Shown here one piece after another: positions 7,247-13,870 of a DNA stretch of 15,627 nucleotides. The stretch's first letter is position 1, and each line of letters begins with the position of its first letter. Below the pieces are notes generated by a model. That model did not search any database. It was not told the DNA's origin and worked only from the letters and a program-made list of their open reading frames with translations. The position numbers and the translations under genes were made by a program. The stretch covers positions 1-15,627 of the forward strand of contig JAZNGH010000021.1 in NCBI GenBank assembly GCA_045576335.1, given 5' to 3'. This stretch comes from Scatosoma sp045576335 (GTDB lineage: Bacteria; Bacillota; Clostridia; Christensenellales; Borkfalkiaceae).

Positions 7247-7848
7247 ACTTACCCAACAAAATCACGTTAACGAGAATATGTATGATACCCATTTTCGTGC
7301 TCGTATTCTTTTTGAATATGATACCGTATCGCTTTGCGATTGCGGCGGTTATATTTGCCGTGGCGGCTTGTACGGACTTTTTGGACGGACATATCGCGCG
7401 TTCACGTGGGCTCGTTACCAACCTCGGTAAATTCCTCGACCCCATTGCGGATAAGGTTTTGGTGGCTACGGCAATGATTTTATTGCTTACAATGAAGGAC
7501 AGTCTGTTTGCGGTCTTTGGCGTAGCGACGGAAGCGATATACGTTGGGACGGTCGTATGTGTTTGTATCATTGTAGCGAGAGAATTTATCATCAGCGCGT
7601 TTCGCCAGATTGCCGCTGTAAGCGGTATCGTAATGGCGGCTGATATGCTTGGAAAATATAAAGCGGCTTTGCAGGACGTTGCACTTTTCGTTTTGATTTT
7701 AGCGGCAGATATTCCCGCAACAGCAGGGTTTATCGTTGCGTGTGTGGGCTTGGGGTTGTTTGCAATCGCGACCGTTTTGACGATTATATCGGGCGTTTCG
7801 TACGTTGTGAAGCACAAGCAGGTTTTGACGGAAAAGCAGGACAATTGA
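7243..7848 (+). CDS. pgsA: CDP-diacylglycerol--glycerol-3-phosphate 3-phosphatidyltransferase
   Basis: PgsA is an integral membrane enzyme that makes phosphatidylglycerol phosphate from CDP-diacylglycerol and glycerol-3-phosphate, the committed step to anionic phospholipids. The 201-aa protein begins MNLPNKITLTRI, a typical PgsA start. It carries the CDP-alcohol phosphotransferase signature: D45, D48-G49, A52-R53, G62, D66 and D70 (TDFLDGHIAR...GKFLDPIADK). The rest consists of several hydrophobic helices. The ribosome binding site GGAGG (7228-7232) lies inside the end of rimO with 10-nt spacing. The 4-bp overlap with rimO and the single-base gap to the next gene place it firmly in an operon. 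Confidence 0.95.
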   Translation: MNLPNKITLTRICMIPIFVLVFFLNMIPYRFAIAAVIFAVAACTDFLDGHIARSRGLVTNLGKFLDPIADKVLVATAMILLLTMKDSLFAVFGVATEAIYVGTVVCVCIIVAREFIISAFRQIAAVSGIVMAADMLGKYKAALQDVALFVLILAADIPATAGFIVACVGLGLFAIATVLTIISGVSYVVKHKQVLTEKQDN

Positions 7849-7849
7849 G

Positions 7850-8560
7850 ATGGCGACGGATAAAACGGTGCTCCGTTGCGTAGGCGCGGCGGAAACGCAC
7901 GTGCAGAGCTTGATTGCCCGCGCGCAAAAAATAGACGAGGGAAAGGTCGAATACCGCCTTTTGCGTAAGTTCGACGAGGATATCCTTCAACTCGAATACG
8001 ACGAGAATATATCCAAACGCTTAATCGAGGACGTTATTCGCGTGTTTGCGGAAGGCTTGGCGGACTGCTTGTATGCGCTGGATGATACACTGCTTGAACA
8101 GCGTTTGGTCGAATTGCTTAAATTGCGCGGCAAAACGTTGAGCGTAGCGGAATCGTTTACGGGCGGAGGCGTTGGAAGAAGAGTCGTTAGCGTTTCGGGC
8201 GCAAGCGAAGTCTTTTTCGAGGGCTTGAATACCTACAACGAGCTTTCGAAAATTAAAAGGCTTGGCGTGTCGGAATATACCTTGAAAACGTTTGGAGCAG
8301 TATCCGACCAGACGGCGTACGAAATGGCGGCAGGGCTTATACAAAGCGGCGATTGCGATATTTCCATTGCTACGACGGGGCTTGCAGGACCGAATACGGA
8401 TAGGTCAATGTTGCCGATAGGGCTTTGCTATATTGCCGTAGGCACGAAAGAGTGCGTGCTCGTATACCGTTATAAATTTGACGGTACAAGGGAAGAAATT
8501 ACCGAAAAGGCAATCAATTACGCTTTGTTTTTAGCGTATAAACAGCTTAAAAATATGTAA
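7850..8560 (+). CDS. cinA: CinA-type nicotinamide-nucleotide amidohydrolase with linker domain, no MoCF domain
   Basis: The C-terminal ~145 residues are the CinA_C/PncC domain, which deamidates nicotinamide mononucleotide to nicotinate mononucleotide in pyridine-nucleotide recycling. It has AESFTGG (100-106), the EGLNTYNELSK segment (124-134), GAVSDQTAYEMA and TGLAGP (176-181). Full CinA proteins are about 410 aa and begin with a MoCF-like (COG1058) domain. This one is only 236 aa and begins instead with ~85 residues (TVLRCVGAAETHVQSLI...) that resemble the linker domain normally found between the two halves. It is therefore neither full CinA nor a minimal PncC. The ATG at 7850 is one base after the pgsA stop with AGGA eight bases upstream, so the short form looks genuine. 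Its position between pgsA and recA is where cinA sits in Bacillus and Clostridium. Confidence 0.88.
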   Translation: MATDKTVLRCVGAAETHVQSLIARAQKIDEGKVEYRLLRKFDEDILQLEYDENISKRLIEDVIRVFAEGLADCLYALDDTLLEQRLVELLKLRGKTLSVAESFTGGGVGRRVVSVSGASEVFFEGLNTYNELSKIKRLGVSEYTLKTFGAVSDQTAYEMAAGLIQSGDCDISIATTGLAGPNTDRSMLPIGLCYIAVGTKECVLVYRYKFDGTREEITEKAINYALFLAYKQLKNM

Positions 8561-8583
8561 AATATATTAACAGGAGATATAAA

Positions 8584-9615
8584 ATGGCAAACGAAAAAAA
8601 TACGGAAAAGATGAAGGCTTTGGACGCCGTACTGTTGCAGATTGAAAAGCAGTACGGGAAAGGGTCGATTATGCGTCTTGGCGATGAGGCGGGAAAAACG
8701 GAGATTGAGGTCATCCCTTCGGGTTGCTTAACGCTTGACCTTGCGCTGGGTATCGGCGGTTTCCCCCGCGGTAGAATTATCGAAATTTACGGTCCCGAAT
8801 CTTCGGGTAAAACGACGGTGGCTTTGCATGCGATTGCGGAAGCGCAAAAAATGGGCGGTGTTGCGGCGTTTATCGACGCGGAGCATGCGTTAGATCCCGT
8901 TTACGCGAAGAAGCTCGGCGTTAATCTTGACGATTTGTACGTGTCGCAACCCGATACGGGCGAACAGGCGTTGGATATTACGGACGCGCTCGTTAGAAGC
9001 TCCGCGGTGGATATTATCGTTATCGACTCCGTTGCCGCACTTACGCCCAAGGCGGAAATCGAGGGGGATATGGGCGATACGCACGTAGGCTTGCAGGCAA
9101 GATTGATGTCACAAGCGTTGAGAAAGCTTACGGCAATCGTCAATAAATCCAAAACCTGTGTTATCTTTATCAATCAGCTTCGTGAAAAAGTGGGCATTAT
9201 GTTCGGTAATCCCGAAACCACGCCTGGCGGTAAAGCGCTTAAATTTTATGCGAGTATGCGTTTAGACGTCCGTAGAATGGATACGCTCAAAGACGCGGAC
9301 GGCGCAATGGGCAACAGAACGAAAGCGAAAGTAGTGAAAAACAAGCTCGCGCCTCCGTTCCGTCAGGCGGAATTTGATATCGTATTCGGCGAGGGGATTT
9401 CGCAAGAAGGGTGCATTATCGATACGGGCGTGCAATACGATATTATCGCCAAGAGCGGCTCGTTTTTCAGCTATAACGGCAATAAAATTGCACAAGGCAG
9501 AGAAAAATTGCGTACCTTCTTAAAGGAAAATCCCGAAATTCGTGCGGAGATTGAGCAAAAAATCCGTGACGCGGCAAAAGGGAACGTTGAGGAAGAAAAC
9601 GTCGAAGAAGAATAA
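8584..9615 (+). CDS. recA: recombinase RecA
   Basis: RecA forms filaments on single-stranded DNA, drives strand exchange in recombinational repair and stimulates LexA self-cleavage. The 343 residues are normal for the family. Visible elements are the N-terminal helix (ALDAVLLQIEKQYGKGSIMRLG), Walker A GPESSGKT at 70-77 (K75), catalytic E100 in FIDAEHALD, Walker B VDIIVIDSVAAL with D148, FINQLREKVG (Q198), and the L2 loop FGNPETTPGGKAL. The C-terminus is acidic (EEENVEEE), as in other RecAs. AGGAG at 8572-8576, seven bases before the ATG, supports the start. Only 23 bp separate it from cinA, with no clear promoter and no GAAC-N4-GTTC LexA box in that gap. An intrinsic terminator follows. Confidence 0.98.
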   Translation: MANEKNTEKMKALDAVLLQIEKQYGKGSIMRLGDEAGKTEIEVIPSGCLTLDLALGIGGFPRGRIIEIYGPESSGKTTVALHAIAEAQKMGGVAAFIDAEHALDPVYAKKLGVNLDDLYVSQPDTGEQALDITDALVRSSAVDIIVIDSVAALTPKAEIEGDMGDTHVGLQARLMSQALRKLTAIVNKSKTCVIFINQLREKVGIMFGNPETTPGGKALKFYASMRLDVRRMDTLKDADGAMGNRTKAKVVKNKLAPPFRQAEFDIVFGEGISQEGCIIDTGVQYDIIAKSGSFFSYNGNKIAQGREKLRTFLKENPEIRAEIEQKIRDAAKGNVEEENVEEE

Positions 9616-9626
9616 CAAAATGAAAA

Positions 9627-9661
9627 ATGCGAGAGGCAGGTATGCGTTCTCGCGTTTTTTT
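9627..9661 (+). terminator. Rho-independent terminator after recA
   Basis: GCGAGAG (9629-9635) pairs with TTCTCGC (9647-9653), six Watson-Crick pairs plus one G-U, with further weak outer pairs. Seven T residues follow (9655-9661). It closes the rimO-pgsA-cinA-recA unit. Confidence 0.85.
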
Positions 9662-9705
9662 ATGAAATTATTTTATGATATGCAAAAGTATTTTTATTCA
9701 AACGA

Positions 9706-9734
9706 TTGACATTTCCTTTAAGATATTGTAAAAT
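9706..9734 (+). promoter_or_regulatory. SigA-type promoter of rny
   Basis: TTGACA (9706-9711) is a perfect -35, and TAAAAT (9729-9734) matches the -10 at five of six positions, with a 17-bp spacer. Transcription should start near 9741, giving an 86-nt leader before the rny ATG. Confidence 0.88.
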
Positions 9735-9737
9735 AGT

Positions 9738-9801
9738 AATTGATAGAAAAAATTATAATTCGGATAAACGAATATCCGTTAAGATAATGGTTTTATCAAT
9801 T
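9738..9801 (+). promoter_or_regulatory. foldable 5' leader of rny
   Basis: The untranslated leader contains CGGATA (9761-9766) and TATCCG (9773-9778), a perfect 6-bp hairpin. GATAA (9783-9787) with TTATC (9793-9797) forms a second small stem. AATTGATA (9738-9745) and TATCAATT (9794-9801) are also complementary and could compete with that second stem, although the first bases of this arm may lie upstream of the transcript start. The region matches no riboswitch class I recognise. The rny ribosome binding site AGGAGG (9813-9818) lies 12 bases after the last arm. Confidence 0.4.
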
Positions 9802-9826
9802 TAATTTTATACAGGAGGCACAAAAA

Positions 9827-11443
9827 ATGCACAACGTTAATTTGAGCGTCCTGTTTCTCTCTAACACTATGCCTTTGGCACTTGGGATTATTCTTCCTAT
9901 CGTGACCCTCGTTCTCGGTGTAGCGGTTGCATTGCTTGTAAATAAAACGATTACCGAAAAGAAAGTCGGCTCTGCAAAAGAACAAGTAAGCAAAATCGTA
10001 GACGAAGCGCGCGCGGAAGCGGATCGCATTAAGGCGCAAGGCAAAGAAGAAAGCAAAAGGGCTTTGAAAGAAGCGTTGCTTGAAGCCAAGGAACAGGACT
10101 TAAAATTAAGAAACGAATTCGAACGCGAAACCAAGGAAAAGAAAGCGGAAATTCAGAGAATGGAACAACGTCTTACCCAAAAGGAAGACGCGCTGGACAA
10201 AAAGACGGAAGCGCTCGAACAGCAAAAGAACAATCTCTTAAAGAAAGAAGAAGAGGTTTGCGCTTTACAGGAGAAGCTCAATTCCCAACACGAATTGATG
10301 GTTCAAGAGCTGGAAAAGGTAGCTCAGCTTACGCGTGAGGAAGCAAAACGCTTGCTTACCGAAGAGATTTTGGACGCTACCCGCCACGACGTCGCAATCG
10401 CCGTTCGTAATATGGAACAGCAGGCGAAGGACGAAGCGGATATGAACGCGAAAAAAATCGTCGCGCTGGCTATCCAAAAATGCGCGGCAGATCAGGCTTC
10501 GGAAATCACCGTTTCCGTCGTTCCTTTGCCTAGCGACGATATGAAAGCCCGTATTATCGGGCGTGAGGGTAGAAATATCCGCGCGCTTGAAAATGCAACG
10601 GGGATTGAACTGATTATCGACGATACGCCCGAGGTCGTTATTCTTTCGGGCTTCGATCCTGTCCGTCGTGAGATTGCAAGATTGTCGCTTGAAAAGCTTA
10701 TCAACGACGGCAGAATTCACCCTGCAAGAATCGAAGAAACGGTTGAAAAGGTTTCCCGTGAAATGGATTTGCAAATCAAAGAAGCGGGCGAAGCGGCGGT
10801 GTTTGAAGCAGGTATCTTCGGGCTGCATCCCGAGCTTATCAAGCTTATCGGTCGTTTGAAATTCAGAACGAGCTACGGTCAAAACGTTTATAAGCATTCG
10901 ATTGAAGTGGCAACCTTGGCAGGACAAATGGCGGCAGAGCTTGGTTTGGACGTCAACTTTGCAAAGCGTGCGGGCTTGTTGCACGATATCGGTAAAGCGG
11001 TAGACCAAGAGCAAGAGGGCACGCACATTCAAATCGGTGCGGACCTTGCGAAGAAATACAAGGAAAACGCCAATATCGTCAACGCGATTATGGCGCACCA
11101 CGGCGACGTAGAGCCTAAAACGATTGAAGCCGTCTTAATACAAGCGGCTGACGCGATTTCGGGTGCTCGTCCCGGCGCAAGACGTGAAACGGGAACGAAT
11201 TACGTAAAGCGTTTGGAAAAACTCGAAGCGATTGCTTCCGGCTTCCACGGTGTGGATAAGAGCTATGCAATTCAAGCGGGACGTGAGGTACGCGTTATCG
11301 TGAAGCCCGATCAGGTTGACGACGCGCAAGCACTCTTCCTTGCAAAGGATATTGCGAAAAAGATTGAAACCGAGCTGGAATACCCCGGTCAAATCAAGGT
11401 CAACGTTATTCGCGAATTCCGCGGCGTGGAATACGCAAAATAA
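9827..11443 (+). CDS. rny: ribonuclease Y
   Basis: RNase Y is a membrane-tethered endoribonuclease that starts mRNA decay and processing in many Firmicutes. The 538-aa protein shows the family order. A hydrophobic anchor covers about residues 16-38 (LALGIILPIVTLVLGVAVAL), followed by a long charged coiled coil (~45-210) rich in Glu, Lys and Gln. A KH domain (~225-290) contains the ARIIGREGRNIRALE loop. The HD domain (~350-450) has metal-binding H357 (VYKHSIEVA) and H386-D387 (GLLHDIGKA), then IMAHHGD. The C-terminal end reads YPGQIKVNVIREFRGVEYAK, near-universal in RNase Y. AGGAGG at 9813-9818, eight bases before the ATG, fixes the start. It has its own consensus promoter. In Bacillus subtilis ymdB and spoVS follow it; here a convergent PBP gene follows. 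Confidence 0.97.
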   Translation: MHNVNLSVLFLSNTMPLALGIILPIVTLVLGVAVALLVNKTITEKKVGSAKEQVSKIVDEARAEADRIKAQGKEESKRALKEALLEAKEQDLKLRNEFERETKEKKAEIQRMEQRLTQKEDALDKKTEALEQQKNNLLKKEEEVCALQEKLNSQHELMVQELEKVAQLTREEAKRLLTEEILDATRHDVAIAVRNMEQQAKDEADMNAKKIVALAIQKCAADQASEITVSVVPLPSDDMKARIIGREGRNIRALENATGIELIIDDTPEVVILSGFDPVRREIARLSLEKLINDGRIHPARIEETVEKVSREMDLQIKEAGEAAVFEAGIFGLHPELIKLIGRLKFRTSYGQNVYKHSIEVATLAGQMAAELGLDVNFAKRAGLLHDIGKAVDQEQEGTHIQIGADLAKKYKENANIVNAIMAHHGDVEPKTIEAVLIQAADAISGARPGARRETGTNYVKRLEKLEAIASGFHGVDKSYAIQAGREVRVIVKPDQVDDAQALFLAKDIAKKIETELEYPGQIKVNVIREFRGVEYAK

Positions 11444-11452
11444 AAATCACAA

Positions 11453-11490
11453 CCCCGAATACTTCTCGCGAGAAGTATTCGGGGGTTTCT
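11453..11490. terminator. 32-bp perfect palindrome, shared terminator of rny and the convergent PBP gene
   Basis: CCCCGAATACTTCTCG (11453-11468) is followed immediately by its exact reverse complement (11469-11484). As RNA this folds into a 14-bp stem with a CGCG loop on either strand. On the plus strand GTTTCTT follows; on the minus strand TTGTGATTTTTA follows. It lies 9 bp after the rny stop and 5 bp after the PBP stop, so it most likely ends both transcripts. Confidence 0.88.
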
Positions 11491-13730
11491 TAATAATCCC
11501 ACCAGTTCTTTTCTACGATTTCTTTATCGTTTTTAGAGTATATACCGTCCTTCGTGATAACGGCGGGTAGCGTAACCGTTTGACCTTGGCGACCTTGATA
11601 AATAGGCGTAACCGTATAAATATACCTGTTGTCTTTTTCCACGTGTTCGTCCGTATACGAGTGGATATAATCGCCGATATAAAGCGTGTTATTCGTTTGA
11701 TAATCACTCCGTTCGATTTTATATTGATAAATAGTGGGTGCGTTTTCGGGCAAGGTAATAATGACTTTCCCGTTTTCTACCTCCAAATGCGGGGAAATAA
11801 TCGTTGGCTTGCTAAAAAAACTGCTTTTTTTGGTTGGAACGGTGGCTTTGGTAAATAGCTCGGTGAAACGGTATTCCTTGGGAGCAAGGTCGTCCGCTAA
11901 ATACATAGTATGGGCGTCGTGATAGCTGATTTTATCAAGGTCGGCTTTGATAACGGTTGACGGTACGTTAAATTTTTCAATCCGCTTGCCTTGTTGTTGA
12001 TAAGAGCTTTCAAGGGCTTCGTTGATTTTCAGCAACAGATTGCAAGGCGCGCCGCCACCCGTGTATTCGATAAATCGGTTGTCGGCGTTGCCCAGCCAAA
12101 CGCCGACGACGTCGTTTTGGGTATAGGAAACGGCGTAAGCGTCGGTGTTTCCCTTTTCCGTGCCGACCGTACCCGTTTTTGCGGCAATTTCAAAGGGCAA
12201 AGAACGCAATTTCTTTGCCGTACCCGTTTTTGAGGCGGTTTTCAACATATCCGTCGTAAGGTACGCGGTTTCTTCGGAGAAAACGCGGGCGGGGGTTCGG
12301 TTTCTGTGGTAAATTTGCTTGCCGTTGATTTTTATGGCGGAGATAAAGCGGCTTTCGTCGTACGTACCGCCGCGGGCAAGCGTTGCATACGCCGACGCGA
12401 GCTTGGAAAGGGGAAAGCCCCGTTTCATGCCGCCAAGTGCCAAAGCAAGCGACAAATCCTCCTTTTCTACGGATAAACCGAGTTTTTCAAGATAGCTTGC
12501 CGCCTTTCGTATGCCTACGCTTTCCAATATTTTCACGGCGGGAATATTCAAGCTTTTTGCAAGACATTCCCGAACGCTCGTATAGCCGTGAAAAACCCCG
12601 TCGTAATTGTTGGGCGAATAGCCCGCATAATTGATTTTTTCGTCTAAAATGGGGGTTGCGGGCGTAATTAAATTTTCTTCCAAAGCAGGCGCGTATACGA
12701 GCAATGGCTTTAAGAGTGAGCCAGGTAAGCGGTTGATTTCGTTGACGGTTGAATGATAGGCTTTATAACCGTTACTTTCCACGTCCAAAACGACGAGGCT
12801 TTTATCCGTGTCCGCGTAAAAGGAAGAAGCCTTTTCTATTGTCGCTTGGGCTTCTGGGTCGAAATAGGTGTATATTTCAATTTTACCGCCTACGGTGAAG
12901 CCGTGGCGTTCGGATAAAAGGGATAACTCGTCGAAAACGCAATGCGCGTACGCGGCGTTGTTTTCCCGTTTATTCGGTGCGGTCGGCAACGGTTTTTCCA
13001 TGGCTTCTTGTTTTTCTTTTTCCGTGACGTGACCGTTTTTTAGCATAGCGCTTAATACGCTTTCCTTGCGCTTTTGACAATTTATCGGGTTTTTGAACGG
13101 GGAATAATTGTTCGGGGATTTCACTAACCCCGCCAAGATTGCCGAATCCGCCAAATCGAGTCGGTCGGGCGTTTTTCCGAAATAAAAATCCGTTGCGGAG
13201 GATAAACCGAAGCAATTGTGCCCGAAATAGATAACGTTGAGGTATTTTTCAAGTATCTCTTCCTTGGAATATTTCCTTTCCAGTTGTCGGGTGAGCTTCC
13301 ATTCCCTTAATTTTCTCGTCAACGTCTTTTCTTGGGACAAATGCGTGTTTTTTACGAGCTGTTGAGAAATGGTAGACGCGCCTTGCTTGAAGGAGTGCGA
13401 TAAAAGATTGTTGTAGGCGGATTTTACAATTCTTTTGAAATCAAATCCACCGTGGGAAAAGAAACGCTTGTCTTCCGTATCGACAAACGCCAGCTTGGTT
13501 TTTTCGGGCACGCTTTCAAAACGTACTGTTTGTGAGGCTTGATTTACGCCCGCGCTTACGATTTGTTCGCCGTTTGCGTCGTATAAAACGATATTATCGC
13601 TTGGCAGCGATAATTTTGCGTCGGAAAGAGAAACGCCGCTCGTTACGACGAAATAATACCCGATTGCAACGAGAAAAAGTACGAGTATAGCCGTTAAAAT
13701 TATCCATAATACTTTACGAATGGTTTTCAT
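11490..13730 (-). CDS. class A penicillin-binding protein (bifunctional transglycosylase/transpeptidase)
   Basis: This enzyme polymerises lipid II into glycan strands and cross-links the stem peptides outside the membrane. From ATG 13730 it is 746 aa. A membrane anchor covers ~7-29. The GT51 domain has catalytic E86 in VDTEDKRFFSHGGFDF, QGASTISQQLVKN and KYLNVIYFG. The transpeptidase domain has nucleophile S338 in PGSLLKP (SxxK, K341), SLN at 393-395 and KTG at 518-520 (AAKTGTVGTEKGNTDAYAVSY). The last ~95 residues (VENGKVIITLP...YKIERSDYQ...YIYTVTPIYQG) look like a fibronectin type III domain. The frame is open to a GTG at 13766, which would add 12 residues. Neither start has a clear ribosome binding site, and I prefer the ATG just before the anchor. 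It is a PBP1a-like protein, convergent with rny and divergent from miaB. I see no strong promoter for it. Confidence 0.93.
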   Translation of the reverse strand: MKTIRKVLWIILTAILVLFLVAIGYYFVVTSGVSLSDAKLSLPSDNIVLYDANGEQIVSAGVNQASQTVRFESVPEKTKLAFVDTEDKRFFSHGGFDFKRIVKSAYNNLLSHSFKQGASTISQQLVKNTHLSQEKTLTRKLREWKLTRQLERKYSKEEILEKYLNVIYFGHNCFGLSSATDFYFGKTPDRLDLADSAILAGLVKSPNNYSPFKNPINCQKRKESVLSAMLKNGHVTEKEKQEAMEKPLPTAPNKRENNAAYAHCVFDELSLLSERHGFTVGGKIEIYTYFDPEAQATIEKASSFYADTDKSLVVLDVESNGYKAYHSTVNEINRLPGSLLKPLLVYAPALEENLITPATPILDEKINYAGYSPNNYDGVFHGYTSVRECLAKSLNIPAVKILESVGIRKAASYLEKLGLSVEKEDLSLALALGGMKRGFPLSKLASAYATLARGGTYDESRFISAIKINGKQIYHRNRTPARVFSEETAYLTTDMLKTASKTGTAKKLRSLPFEIAAKTGTVGTEKGNTDAYAVSYTQNDVVGVWLGNADNRFIEYTGGGAPCNLLLKINEALESSYQQQGKRIEKFNVPSTVIKADLDKISYHDAHTMYLADDLAPKEYRFTELFTKATVPTKKSSFFSKPTIISPHLEVENGKVIITLPENAPTIYQYKIERSDYQTNNTLYIGDYIHSYTDEHVEKDNRYIYTVTPIYQGRQGQTVTLPAVITKDGIYSKNDKEIVEKNWWDY

Positions 13731-13779
13731 CAAAAGCAGTATTTGCCTTTTCACGCTTTTTATCACGAAAATACCGCGG

Positions 13780-13803
13780 AAAAAAGGGTCGCGAAAACCC
13801 CTT
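13780..13803 (-). promoter_or_regulatory. terminator-like hairpin upstream of the PBP gene (minus strand)
   Basis: On the minus strand AAGGG (13803-13799) can pair with CCCTT (13788-13784) around a 10-nt loop, and the CCC is followed by six T residues (13785-13780). No gene lies upstream on this strand to be terminated, because miaB is divergent. It could act as an attenuator in the PBP leader, but the stem is only 5 bp and may be chance. Confidence 0.28.
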
Positions 13804-13809
13804 AAAGAC

Positions 13810-13838
13810 TTGATAAAAATGAAAAAAAAGAGTATAAT
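13810..13838 (+). promoter_or_regulatory. SigA-type promoter of miaB-mutS
   Basis: TTGATA (13810-13815) and TATAAT (13833-13838) with a 17-bp spacer repeat the -35/-10 layout seen before ftsK. Transcription would start near 13845. The AGAGG at 13839-13843 would then lie outside the mRNA, leaving only a weak CGGA (13857-13860), 10 nt before the miaB ATG, as ribosome binding site. Confidence 0.85.
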
Positions 13839-13870
13839 AGAGGAAATAAAAATAATCGGATATTGTCGCT

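Noticed and set aside
7146..7844. 232-codon reading frame antisense to pgsA
   Set aside because: Shadow of the PgsA frame; it gives Ala/Ile/Thr-rich sequence with no family signature, while pgsA has all catalytic residues and a coupled start.
10265..11101. 278-codon reading frame antisense to rny
   Set aside because: Shadow of the well-supported RNase Y gene; no ribosome binding site, promoter or domain on the minus strand.
12178..12250. Second KTGT motif (DMLKTASKTGTAKKL) in the PBP as a duplicated active site
   Set aside because: The position fits the conserved GTA/GTG segment before the true KTG motif in class A PBPs. The resemblance to KTGT is incidental, and there is only one SxxK and one SxN motif.
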